DNA from: an uncultured Clostridia bacterium
Lineage (GTDB): Bacteria > Bacillota > Clostridia > Oscillospirales > Ruminococcaceae
NCBI GenBank assembly: GCA_947584375.1
Contig: CANPWL010000001.1
Coordinates: 62,001-126,000, forward strand
Direction: 5' to 3'
Length of the DNA stretch: 64,000 bases
Below are positions 56,335-64,000 of the stretch, piece by piece (positions within the stretch are counted from its first letter, which is position 1; every line of letters begins with the position of its first letter). The notes beneath the pieces were generated by a model. The model was not told the origin of the DNA. It was given only the letters and a program-made list of their open reading frames with translations, and ran no database searches. A program made the translations under genes and the position numbers.

Positions 56335-57549
56335 TTAATTATCCTCGGTTTCTTCAATTATACTGCTTATCTGCTGTTCAACATAGCTGTTATCTAAATT
56401 GATTTCGGCTGAACAACGACTGTCGTACTCTTTTATTTTACTTTGTATATTGCAAATAATTTCTTTCTCCTGTTCAGGAGAGGTTTCAGTATCAACAACT
56501 AAATCAAACATAACTTTTATATTGTCATTATCATCGATCATTCTGAAATCGTGTATTGAAAAGCTGGAGCTTTCTTCTTTTACTATTGAATTTACTATCT
56601 CTTTAAGTTGAATAGCCTTTTCATTATTAACAGAAACAGGGTCCATATGAATCACAAGATTAATCCCAAGCTCGCTTTTGACCCGCTTTTCAAGAGAATC
56701 TATTGTTTCGTGTACCTTAAGTATATCTGAATTGTCAGGTATCTCTGCATGAACAGACGCAAATACTCTGCCCGGTCCGTAATCATGAACTATAAGATCG
56801 TGAATACCAACAATATACTTGGAATCAGTTAAAACATTGTATATATTTCTAATTGTTTGTTTATCAGGAGCAGAACCTAGAAGTATGCCTACGGTTTCTT
56901 TTGCAATTACAAAGCCGTTATAAATTATTATAATCGATACCAGTAAACCCATAATTCCATCAACAGGAACCTTTGTGATTAACGCTCCTATAACAGTTGC
57001 AATAATAACAGCAGAAGTTGAAAAGACATCGTTTAAGCTGTCCTTGGAATTTGCAATTAGAACACCTGAATTTATTTGATTTCCTATATATTTGTAATAA
57101 TAAAACAACCACAGCTTTATAATTACGGAAATCAACAGTATAATCACAAGAATTAAATTAAAATGTATCAATTCCGGGTTTTTGATTTTCCCTATTGATG
57201 AATTAAACAGCTTTAGCCCTACTAATAGTATCAAAAATGATATTATAAGAGAAGATATGTATTCAACACGTCCGTGTCCGAAAGGATGTTCAGCGTCCGG
57301 TTTTTTGTTTGAAAGCTTAGCCCCGATAATTGCAACAAAGCCTGAACAAGTATCAGAAAGATTATTGAAAGCATCTCCAGTAACTGCAATACTATTCATA
57401 GCTATACCGATAAACAGCTTCATCAGGAATAGAAAAAAATTGCAAAAAAGACCTAATAATCCACTGAAAACTGTGTAGGATTCTCTTACTTTTTTATCAG
57501 AAACATTTTCATAATCCTTTATAAACTTTCTTATAAGCAGTTTTATCAT
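56335..57549 (-). CDS. Cation diffusion facilitator family transporter
   Basis: A 404-residue divalent-metal/H+ antiporter (zinc, iron or manganese type). Six spans are followed by a long cytoplasmic domain. Metal-site motifs are GDAFNNLSD and ANSKDSLND in two helices, and HPFGHGR lies between. The C-terminal part (about residues 290-404) is an extra ferredoxin-like domain beyond the usual one, ending in an acidic tail. ATG 57549 follows AGGTGA. It converges on thiT. Confidence 0.9.
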   Translation of the reverse strand: MIKLLIRKFIKDYENVSDKKVRESYTVFSGLLGLFCNFFLFLMKLFIGIAMNSIAVTGDAFNNLSDTCSGFVAIIGAKLSNKKPDAEHPFGHGRVEYISSLIISFLILLVGLKLFNSSIGKIKNPELIHFNLILVIILLISVIIKLWLFYYYKYIGNQINSGVLIANSKDSLNDVFSTSAVIIATVIGALITKVPVDGIMGLLVSIIIIYNGFVIAKETVGILLGSAPDKQTIRNIYNVLTDSKYIVGIHDLIVHDYGPGRVFASVHAEIPDNSDILKVHETIDSLEKRVKSELGINLVIHMDPVSVNNEKAIQLKEIVNSIVKEESSSFSIHDFRMIDDNDNIKVMFDLVVDTETSPEQEKEIICNIQSKIKEYDSRCSAEINLDNSYVEQQISSIIEETEDN

Positions 57550-57702
57550 AAAATCACCTAATTGCCGTATATACATAATTGTTAACTTTAATTTGTATGC
57601 CACTATTGAATTTACAGAATACATTTTAATTCGGCTATATTATAGTATATCATAATTGATAAAAAATGAAACTAAGAATTATAAAAATTATCAAAAAAGC
57701 TA

Positions 57703-57732
57703 TAAAAAACACCGCCCTATTTTTGGGCGGTG
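57703..57732 (-). terminator. Intrinsic terminator of tRNA-Ser
   Basis: A perfect CACCGCCC/GGGCGGTG stem followed on the minus strand by TTTTTT. Confidence 0.9.
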
Positions 57733-57741
57733 CTTTGCATT

Positions 57742-57830
57742 TGGCGGAGAGAGTGGGATTCGAACCCACGGTACCTTTCAGTACGACGGTTTTCAAGACC
57801 GTTCCGTTATGACCACTTCGGTATCTCTCC
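57742..57830 (-). tRNA. tRNA-Ser (UGA)
   Basis: An 89-base class II tRNA with encoded CCA and a long variable arm. Acceptor stem GGAGAGA/TCTCTCC, G73, and anticodon loop CTTGAAA reading UCA codons. Confidence 0.97.
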
Positions 57831-57870
57831 AAAATATTTAATTAACTGCCAGTATTAGAACAGCTTTATT

Positions 57871-57899
57871 ATTTTATCATACGCAATTCATCTTGTCAA
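57871..57899 (-). promoter_or_regulatory. Promoter for tRNA-Ser
   Basis: Minus-strand TTGACA (57894-57899), 17 bp, TAAAAT (57871-57876), with an A-rich upstream tract like that of rpoB. Confidence 0.8.
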
Positions 57900-58062
57900 G
57901 TATTTTTAAAAAATTAGTTTATAAAATTCTTGTAAGGTTAATATTTTTAATAATCACGCATATATTTTATTATTAATTAAAAAAACAAGCTGCTATTCTT
58001 AATCAATTGAAAGATTTTGTAAAAATAAAACTGATTGTGCGGCATTTTGTAAAATATGATTG

Positions 58063-58091
58063 TTGACTTAATAAATACTGAAAGCTATAAT
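58063..58091 (+). promoter_or_regulatory. Promoter for the acyltransferase gene
   Basis: TTGACT (58063-58068), 17 bp, TATAAT (58086-58091), leader about 60 bases. Confidence 0.75.
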
Positions 58092-58155
58092 ATAAATGTG
58101 CTGATTTTAATAGATAATAGTTATATAATATTCAATACAAAACGAGGTGACATCA

Positions 58156-59259
58156 ATGGAAAAGAGTGTTTCCGCCAAAACAAGAAAATCAGGTATAGAA
58201 CTGCTCAGGATTCTCTTAATGATAATGGTTATTTTTATACACACCTGCGTTTATGGCGGATATTCCGATATGGCTGTTCACTATTTGTCCTTTCCGGGTA
58301 AAGCACTTTATTATCTGACTTATATGTCGTCAAGATGTTGCGTTTATGTGTATATAGTTGTTTTCGGATACTTTTCAGTTACATCCGGTAAGACGCTCAG
58401 TGCTTTAAAAAGTAAAATAGCAAAGGTTTATCTTCCAATGTTATTTTACTCGATTTTAATCCCATTTTTAGGACAAGCACTAGGTCTGTGGAAGCTGAAT
58501 GTAATAGAAAAAGTAAGAGCATTTTTTCCGTTCACATCAAGAATATGGTACTTTATGACCCTCTATTTGCTAGTCCTTATTTTAAGTCCGTTTCTTAACA
58601 AGGCTCTGACGGCATTATCTAAAAAAGAATATACACAGTTAGTAGTGATATTATTTTTAATGTTTTCAGTATGGACCGCTTTTTCAGGGCTTGAGCAAAC
58701 AAGTGACATTATAAGACTGGATAAGATTTATGAAACCCTAAACGGTAAAAGCTTGTATGGATTTGTGTATATGTATATTTTAGGCGGCTATTTAAGACTT
58801 CATGTGCCTTGCCATAATAAAGCTAAATACAGATACTTGTTCTTATTCGTTTCTCTTACGGTAATTAATATCTTACTTTATAAATATGTATATAGTTATT
58901 CTAAAATAGCAAATGCAAATAATAATCCGTTTATTGTTTTACAAGGATTGTGTCTGGTTATGTTTTTCAGAGATTTAAAGTTCAAGTCAAGAGCTATAAA
59001 TTATATTGCATCTGTAAATCTCGGTGTTTATATGATCCACGAACAATACCTTATCAGACATAAATTATGGAAAAACTGGTTTGGCTTTTTACATGAAAGA
59101 TCCTTTTATAAAACATGGTTATATCCTCTGAAAATCATTCTTATTTGTATTATAGTTTATATGGTATGCGGGTTAATAGAAAAAATACGAACATGGCTGT
59201 TTGCCGCAATTAAAGCTTTGTTTGTTAAAGTAAAATCATATAGAAAAGCAAATATATAA
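58156..59259 (+). CDS. Acyltransferase-3 family membrane protein
   Basis: A 367-residue integral membrane protein with about ten spans. SGIELLRILLMIMVIFIHTC carries the family's N-terminal Arg and the catalytic-site His of the first helix. NLGVYMIHEQYLIR near the end is the usual late motif. Members transfer acetyl or other acyl groups to surface polysaccharides or lipids. ATG 58156 follows GAGGTGA; an upstream GTG overlaps that site. Monocistronic, with no polysaccharide genes around it. Confidence 0.88.
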   Translation: MEKSVSAKTRKSGIELLRILLMIMVIFIHTCVYGGYSDMAVHYLSFPGKALYYLTYMSSRCCVYVYIVVFGYFSVTSGKTLSALKSKIAKVYLPMLFYSILIPFLGQALGLWKLNVIEKVRAFFPFTSRIWYFMTLYLLVLILSPFLNKALTALSKKEYTQLVVILFLMFSVWTAFSGLEQTSDIIRLDKIYETLNGKSLYGFVYMYILGGYLRLHVPCHNKAKYRYLFLFVSLTVINILLYKYVYSYSKIANANNNPFIVLQGLCLVMFFRDLKFKSRAINYIASVNLGVYMIHEQYLIRHKLWKNWFGFLHERSFYKTWLYPLKIILICIIVYMVCGLIEKIRTWLFAAIKALFVKVKSYRKANI

Positions 59260-59310
59260 GTTTTATTTTATTTGAAAAATGCATAAATTATGAACTTTGG
59301 CAAATAATAA

Positions 59311-59350
59311 AAACACCCAAACCCTTTTGGCACATAGGGTTGGGTGTTAT
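59311..59350. terminator. Terminator between the acyltransferase and pilin genes
   Basis: A perfect 13-bp stem AACACCCAAACCC/GGGTTGGGTGTT, A run before and T-rich after, serves both converging genes. Confidence 0.85.
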
Positions 59351-59384
59351 TGTTATAATTATTTTAATTTAATAATGTAATTTA

Positions 59385-59810
59385 TTAAGCCGCATCAGAA
59401 ACTGTATACTTTCCTTCATTGTATACGCACTGCTTATCTCCGCTTTTATAAGTAATTTCTTTAACCTTACCGCCTTCAATGTTTGTGTCAGTAACATTAG
59501 TATCTAAATTCTTAAGTTCACAAAGTGCTTCAACCTCAGAATAAGCAATTACCGTAGCAGCATCTGAAGCACCAAGAGTGTATACAACAGTATGTGCATC
59601 ATTATTCTCACCATATTTCTCAGATGCAAGAGATTGTACAGCTGTAACTAATGAACGTGTTTCTGAAACAATTGAATTTTCTCTTGACTTATCAATATAT
59701 CCGATAAGTGATGGAATAAGAACAGCAGCCATAATAGCTAAAATAACTAATACAACGATAACTTCAACAAGTGTGAAGCCCTTGTGGTCCTTTTTCATTA
59801 ATTTCTTCAT
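59385..59810 (-). CDS. Type IV pilin-like protein
   Basis: A 141-residue protein with a class III signal: a short basic leader (MKKLMKKDHKG) and cleavage before Phe12 in KGFTLVEVIVVLVILAIM, giving the N-methylated hydrophobic helix, then GYIDKSRENSI and a small beta domain with two cysteines (ALCELK, DKQCVYN) that may form a loop. ATG 59810 follows AAGGTGA. It has its own consensus promoter. No peptidase, ATPase or platform gene lies in the window. Confidence 0.88.
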   Translation of the reverse strand: MKKLMKKDHKGFTLVEVIVVLVILAIMAAVLIPSLIGYIDKSRENSIVSETRSLVTAVQSLASEKYGENNDAHTVVYTLGASDAATVIAYSEVEALCELKNLDTNVTDTNIEGGKVKEITYKSGDKQCVYNEGKYTVSDAA

Positions 59811-59871
59811 GATCAAATCACCTTTCCGATTATAAATTTATTTTGTGCCAAATATAAAATTCCTTATTAAT

Positions 59872-59900
59872 ATTATATATATAGTTGTGAATAATGTCAA
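59872..59900 (-). promoter_or_regulatory. Consensus promoter for the pilin gene at 59385
   Basis: Minus-strand TTGACA (59895-59900), 17 bp, TATAAT (59872-59877). Confidence 0.8.
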
Positions 59901-59968
59901 GAGAATATATAATTTTTGTTAAACTTACATAATGACTTGGCATTATATTTGTATGCATTGGCAATGTT

Positions 59969-61390
59969 TTAATTAATTATATACTCTTGCCAGCTGTTCC
60001 AAGCACCTACATAAACAAATGCTTTAGACTTATCTTCAGTAATGGCAATCAATCCGTCGCTTCCTATAACGTCTCCACGGTTCCAGTTGTTAAAATTATT
60101 ATTAACAGTTATACTGTTTGAAAAATCCATCTTTATCGGCTTAGCTCCCCATTCCTTGCTGTAATAATCCAAAATACTCATACAAATAGCGTCTATATCA
60201 GGATTATTTGTACCGCTCATTACAACATTTCCGTTGATAACAAACTCATAGTAACCGCCCGGATGACGATTGTATCCTAACTGAAGCTGTTCGGGATGAT
60301 AGTAATATTCGCCTCCATATTCATACACATGTCCCACAAGCAACTGATAATTTGCATAGTGTGTTGACTGATTATCATTATCATAACCGTTTACCATATC
60401 CTGAACTATGGTAAACAACTGACCGCCTTCCTTAAACGGTTCAGGCAATGTCGGCGTAGGTTTTTCTACATCGGCAGTTGTAACCGAAGGTTCGGTTTTT
60501 ATTTCCGGGTCAGGGTATGAAGAAGGTTCAGTAGAAGGCGTCACAGATGTAGCTTGAGCTTCAAGAACCGCTTTATAAATTATCTTTTTCTCACTTCCTG
60601 ATACTGTAAATGATTCAGCAGGTGCAAGACTGGATTTAGTTTCTCCCTGTTCACAGTTCCATCCCTTAAGCTTATAGCCTTCCTTATTAAGCTCCGGAGG
60701 AGTTACACTTTCACCTGAATTATAATTCCTTATTGAAATTATCTTATCACCGTTTTTAAAAACAACTGAATAACTGTCGTTTATTGTGGTGACCGTTGTG
60801 GTTTTTACAATTTCGTCTCCAGCAGAAGTATACTCAAGCCATATGCCGTTCTTTGAAAGATATATCATATGTGAAAGCGTATATCCGTCGAATTTATAGC
60901 TTTCAATAAAAGATTTTCCTTTTTTGTCCTCGGGAATCGGCTTATTTTCAATTATAGTTATATCATCATATTTAGCTCCGTATTCATATGAAGAATCATC
61001 TGCATATGCCATAATTCCGAAGGAAAGGTCAGGCAACATCATTGCAAGTGATGACTCAGAGGTGCTCTCCTCTTCGGCAAGAGTCAGAATTGCGGATTCG
61101 GTTATATTATCCTTTAGAGTATCACCCGTTGTACCATATTCATCATACTCGTCATTAGCAAGATATTGTGCTGCCGTTACAACATTCCTGCATTCAGCTA
61201 CTGCAATCTTCTCCTTAGAAGAATCGATATATCCAATCAAAGAGGGTATCGTAAGAGTTGCCATTATTGCTATAATAGTAAGAACAATAATAATTTCAAC
61301 AAGAGTAAATCCGCTTTTGATATTGTATATCAATCGGTTTTTACCACTGAGTCTTGATTTTCCATTGCTTTTATAAAACAAATTAATCAT
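59969..61390 (-). CDS. Chimeric type IV pilin-like protein with InlB-like repeat and large C-terminal domain
   Basis: A 473-residue protein starting at ATG 61390 behind AGGAGGG. A 27-residue basic leader precedes GFTLVEIIIVLTIIAIMATL (class III cleavage before Phe28). The region at ~207-276 looks like an InlB/Listeria-Bacteroides repeat (VVFKNGDKI ... NKEGYKLKGWNCEQG). A Thr/Pro/Ser linker (~281-320) leads to a ~150-residue Tyr/Asn-rich domain (LLVGHVYEYGGEYYYHPEQL ... NNWNRGDVIGS) that I do not recognise. It shares SLIGYID-S-(S/K) with the neighbouring pilin. Monocistronic. Confidence 0.88.
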   Translation of the reverse strand: MINLFYKSNGKSRLSGKNRLIYNIKSGFTLVEIIIVLTIIAIMATLTIPSLIGYIDSSKEKIAVAECRNVVTAAQYLANDEYDEYGTTGDTLKDNITESAILTLAEEESTSESSLAMMLPDLSFGIMAYADDSSYEYGAKYDDITIIENKPIPEDKKGKSFIESYKFDGYTLSHMIYLSKNGIWLEYTSAGDEIVKTTTVTTINDSYSVVFKNGDKIISIRNYNSGESVTPPELNKEGYKLKGWNCEQGETKSSLAPAESFTVSGSEKKIIYKAVLEAQATSVTPSTEPSSYPDPEIKTEPSVTTADVEKPTPTLPEPFKEGGQLFTIVQDMVNGYDNDNQSTHYANYQLLVGHVYEYGGEYYYHPEQLQLGYNRHPGGYYEFVINGNVVMSGTNNPDIDAICMSILDYYSKEWGAKPIKMDFSNSITVNNNFNNWNRGDVIGSDGLIAITEDKSKAFVYVGAWNSWQEYIIN

Positions 61391-61435
61391 ATTAACCCTC
61401 CTTTTAAGATAATAGAATAATCTATTCCTTATTAT

Positions 61436-61464
61436 ATTATAATTCAACACAATAAGTTTTGCAA
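61436..61464 (-). promoter_or_regulatory. Promoter for the chimeric pilin gene
   Basis: Minus-strand TTGCAA (61459-61464), 17 bp, TATAAT (61436-61441). Confidence 0.6.
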
Positions 61465-61484
61465 GTGCTAAACACAATATAAAA

Positions 61485-61518
61485 TAAAAACCCATACAAA
61501 AAGCATGGGTTTTTTTTA
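61485..61518 (-). terminator. Intrinsic terminator of the cyclophilin gene
   Basis: AACCCAT/ATGGGTT stem with T run on the minus strand. Confidence 0.8.
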
Positions 61519-62124
61519 TTAAAATTCAACAGTCATCTCAACCTGCTCGTGACCGTCAGAAGTTTCATTTATCATTTTAGCAGATTTGATCTTAATTGGT
61601 GTAACAGGAGTCTCGCCGTTTCTTTCAACAGTTAGAAATTTGTCAACTACCTTCATACCTTCATCATTTACTTTTCCAAAAGCTGCGTAGTTTCCGTCAA
61701 GATTACTTGCAGAATCATAGCAAATAAAGAACTGGCTTGAAGCAGAATTGTAATCTACACTCCTTGCCATTGAAACAACGCCTCTCGTATGCGCAAGCGT
61801 ATTTTGTGTAAATCCGTTCTGCATAAATTCTCCCTCTATGGTTTTATCAGAACCGCCTTTACCGTTGCCTTCGGGATCTCCTCCCTGTGCCACAAACCCC
61901 TCTACAATTCTGTGAAAGGTCAAGCCGTCATAAAATCCTGATTTAACAAGGCTTTTAAAATTCTCAACAGTTTTTGGAGCGTACTCGGGAAATAGCTGAA
62001 TTACAAAACTTGCAGTCTGAGTTTCTCTTTCTGAGGAATCTTTTTCATCATCGCCGCATCCGACAAAGCTAAAACACATTGTAAGCATAAGTATAGCAGT
62101 TAAAATAATTTTAATTCGTTTCAA
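61519..62124 (-). CDS. Cyclophilin-type peptidyl-prolyl isomerase lipoprotein
   Basis: Extracytoplasmic folding helper. TTG 62124 follows AGGAG by 8 bases and gives a clean lipoprotein signal (MKRIKIILTAILMLTMCFSF then VGC); an upstream ATG at 62145 lacks a ribosome site. The mature 170 residues hold the cyclophilin core: FHRIVEGFVAQGGDPEGNG (active-site Arg), SMARSVDYNSASSQFFICY and YAAFGKV. It has its own promoter and terminator. Confidence 0.93.
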   Translation of the reverse strand: MKRIKIILTAILMLTMCFSFVGCGDDEKDSSERETQTASFVIQLFPEYAPKTVENFKSLVKSGFYDGLTFHRIVEGFVAQGGDPEGNGKGGSDKTIEGEFMQNGFTQNTLAHTRGVVSMARSVDYNSASSQFFICYDSASNLDGNYAAFGKVNDEGMKVVDKFLTVERNGETPVTPIKIKSAKMINETSDGHEQVEMTVEF

Positions 62125-62162
62125 AATAACATCTCCTATTTTCAAATAAATTATAATAACTT

Positions 62163-62191
62163 ATTTTACAATTGTAATTTAAAATTGTCAA
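62163..62191 (-). promoter_or_regulatory. Promoter for the cyclophilin lipoprotein gene
   Basis: Minus-strand TTGACA (62186-62191), 17 bp, TAAAAT (62163-62168). Confidence 0.75.
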
Positions 62192-62210
62192 GCCTACGGC
62201 TTTATATTCA

Positions 62211-63422
62211 CTATTCATTAGAAGAAAGATTATCGTTTAATGTTCCCTTACTCATCAGCGATACCGGCATGATCATAGAGCAGACAATCTGAATTATAAA
62301 CGCAGCAGCACATGCAAAAATCCCGATAATACTTGTTTTAATTACTGTTCCCACGAGCAGACCTGATAAACTACCGATATTCATTACTACTATTGAAATA
62401 ACAACTGCCATTGCCGCAGTAAGTATACTATTGACAAGACAAACTCCCAAGCACTGTGCTCTGTTTGAACCGCATACATAAAAAATAGAATATGTACGCA
62501 GTCCGCCTTTGACATTCAGCGCTGAAATTGAAACTGTGCTTACTATTACAAGCAATACTATACAGATAAGAAGAGGCAGAAGCTTTATAATCTGTTCATA
62601 TACATAAAGCTTTGATGCTGATTTGAATTTGTCTAATGTAATATATCCTATTGAATTAAATTTTTTGTTTATATTTTTTATCTGTTCATCAGACAAACCG
62701 TTCTTATATCTAATAATCTGCTTGTTTTGGTTTATAGTGTATTCTATACCGTTTCTGCTTAACTGGCTCTGGCTGAGAAGTAAAAGGGGCTTTGACGAGT
62801 CATCATAATTGCAATATAGATTTCTGTAATCGTCATTCTCCGTTAAATAGGTGTCAGCTCCGAATACCTGTGCTTTTTCATCCAGAATACCTATTATTTT
62901 TACATTGCAGTTTTTTTCAATCGGATGTGTAAAAGTAGGATCGCTTTTTTGGTCATATGTAACACTGGTAATTTTAATAGTGTCATTTAATGCTATACCG
63001 CTTCCGTAATTTGCTATCCCGTAAACCGTATCGCCGGACAAATCATATTGGCTAAACCACTTGCCTGTTTTAAGCTCAGGAGCATACATATTAATTATTT
63101 CATCTGTGTATGATATGAATTTTCCGTCGTCATAACCGGATGAAAAAGAAGCATTAGGCGTATAGGAACAAAGGACTGACTCTACCTCAGGATATTCTTT
63201 CTTCATATCATTTTCGTTTACTATATTGTTATTAATTGACAATCCTATTGAATAAACTCCGTCACCCTCCAGATAATCCTTGACCGGCATATAAAGCTTG
63301 ATCCTTGACTGCACGCTTGATACAATTGAAAGCAAAATCAAAAAAACTACCGCTAGCTGAAGAGCTGTAAATATGTTTGTATAAATTCTTCTGAAAAATT
63401 CTTTTATTCCAAGCCTAAGCAT
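62211..63422 (-). CDS. FtsX/MacB-type ABC transporter permease (downstream gene of a pair)
   Basis: A 403-residue permease with one N-terminal span (IFTALQLAVVFLILLSIVSS), a large extracytoplasmic domain to about residue 265, then three C-terminal spans (LLPLLICIVLLVIVSTVSIS and following). This is the MacB/FtsX topology used for lipoprotein, peptide or antibiotic handling. It overlaps the stop of the upstream permease by one base. The ATPase partner is outside the window. Confidence 0.8.
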   Translation of the reverse strand: MLRLGIKEFFRRIYTNIFTALQLAVVFLILLSIVSSVQSRIKLYMPVKDYLEGDGVYSIGLSINNNIVNENDMKKEYPEVESVLCSYTPNASFSSGYDDGKFISYTDEIINMYAPELKTGKWFSQYDLSGDTVYGIANYGSGIALNDTIKITSVTYDQKSDPTFTHPIEKNCNVKIIGILDEKAQVFGADTYLTENDDYRNLYCNYDDSSKPLLLLSQSQLSRNGIEYTINQNKQIIRYKNGLSDEQIKNINKKFNSIGYITLDKFKSASKLYVYEQIIKLLPLLICIVLLVIVSTVSISALNVKGGLRTYSIFYVCGSNRAQCLGVCLVNSILTAAMAVVISIVVMNIGSLSGLLVGTVIKTSIIGIFACAAAFIIQIVCSMIMPVSLMSKGTLNDNLSSNE

Positions 63423-64000
63423 TACTTATCCCCCGTTTTTTTCAGCATATCAACAGGCTGTTTCTCAACCTGAAGTGAAAATATTATATTTATTGCCGCA
63501 AGCAGTATTACAATAAATATTGCAAATAAATACAAATATGTATTCAGAGAATATACCTCTTGTATTTTTGGAAATGCAAACGTCAGCTTAGGCATAATTA
63601 TATAATGATACAATGCCGAACATATCACAAATATTATTATCGATATTCCTGCAACCTCTGCTAAATACATTATACGCACCCTTATTCTGGTACATCCCGA
63701 CAGCCTTAAAATTGCCAGCGTTTTTCTGCGTGTGTGCATAATATATCTAAACAAAATCGCCAGGTTTATTGCAGCCAGTACTGACAACGCTATTGAAATC
63801 AGCATAATAGACGCATAAAATGTCTGCTCGGTAGTGTCTACCGTTTCAAAATCAGGAAAGTTTACCTTATCTCCGTATACATCTTCAAATGCAGCTTTTA
63901 TTTTTCTATATGTATCGGTAGTGATCGGCTTGTCAGTAAGTAATTCTACACTATCAAATGTCAATTCATCAGGTAAAAGCTTAAATGGAACAATATATTG
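63422..64000 (-). CDS. FtsX/MacB-type ABC transporter permease, N-terminus off window
   Basis: The frame continues past a TTG at 63964 to the right edge (reading YIVPFKLLPDELTFDSVELL), so the start is outside. The visible 192 residues are the end of the extracytoplasmic domain and three spans in the FtsX pattern (SIMLISIALSVLAAINLAIL, then RRKTLAILRLSGCTRIRVR, a typical FtsX coupling loop). Its stop overlaps the next permease start by one base, so the two are coupled and form a heterodimer. Confidence 0.82.
   Translation of the reverse strand, partial: QYIVPFKLLPDELTFDSVELLTDKPITTDTYRKIKAAFEDVYGDKVNFPDFETVDTTEQTFYASIMLISIALSVLAAINLAILFRYIMHTRRKTLAILRLSGCTRIRVRIMYLAEVAGISIIIFVICSALYHYIIMPKLTFAFPKIQEVYSLNTYLYLFAIFIVILLAAINIIFSLQVEKQPVDMLKKTGDK

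Overview
The window is a contiguous piece of an AT-rich, low-GC Gram-positive chromosome. The best fit is a gut or rumen Clostridia relative in the Oscillospiraceae (Ruminococcus-like). Evidence: the rpoB-rpoC-rpsL-rpsG-fusA-tuf cluster, an alpha/beta-type spore protein, Firmicute-style ribosome binding sites (AAGGAGG, AGGTGA, frequent TTG/GTG starts), a near-consensus sigma-A promoter before most units (TTGACA, 17 bp, TATAAT), rubrerythrin, and several lipoproteins. No plasmid or phage backbone is visible. Both window edges cut a gene.

Layout. 1-4.0 kb (minus): an unrecognised partial gene, two tandem M42 aminopeptidases and murD. 4.2-9.7 kb (plus): a polyamine ABC transporter potABCD, then a PRPP synthetase. 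9.7-22.8 kb (minus): tadA, tuf, fusA, rpsG, rpsL, a small membrane-anchored protein of unknown function, rpoC and rpoB. 23.3-27.5 kb (minus): a MarR regulator with a 28-bp perfect palindrome on its promoter, and a heterodimeric ABC multidrug-type exporter. 27.6-34.8 kb: a VanY-type D,D-carboxypeptidase, a spore protein, a small conserved protein, rnr, secG, a small lipoprotein and apolipoprotein N-acyltransferase. 34.9-42.6 kb: a YoaK-type membrane protein, cca, rubrerythrin, a polysaccharide deacetylase and a REC-PAS-GGDEF-EAL-PAS signalling protein.

42.8-52.0 kb (minus) is a carbohydrate and envelope region in two units. YfhO-type membrane protein, PIG-L deacetylase, EamA transporter and an apparently cytoplasmic GH74-type protein lie behind one promoter with a palindrome. 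A DUF4867 protein and a fucose/arabinose isomerase-like enzyme lie behind another promoter with a different palindrome. 52.1-55.3 kb is the most disturbed region: a CHAP-domain protein, a decayed surface-protein gene with three in-frame stops, an AT-rich gene with a CoiA-like zinc motif, and a decayed large serine recombinase whose last codons run into the 3' end of the initiator tRNA gene. I read this as the remains of an integrative element in tRNA-fMet.

55.4-64 kb: a TPP riboswitch and thiT, a cation diffusion facilitator, tRNA-Ser(UGA), an acyltransferase-3 membrane protein, two type IV pilin-like proteins (one a chimera with an InlB-like repeat and a large C-terminal domain), a cyclophilin lipoprotein and two FtsX/MacB-type permease genes, the last incomplete. 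I found no CRISPR array, intact insertion sequence or rRNA gene. The most novel-looking items are the chimeric pilin, the decayed tRNA-fMet element with its zinc-motif gene, and several unassigned operators placed precisely on promoters.
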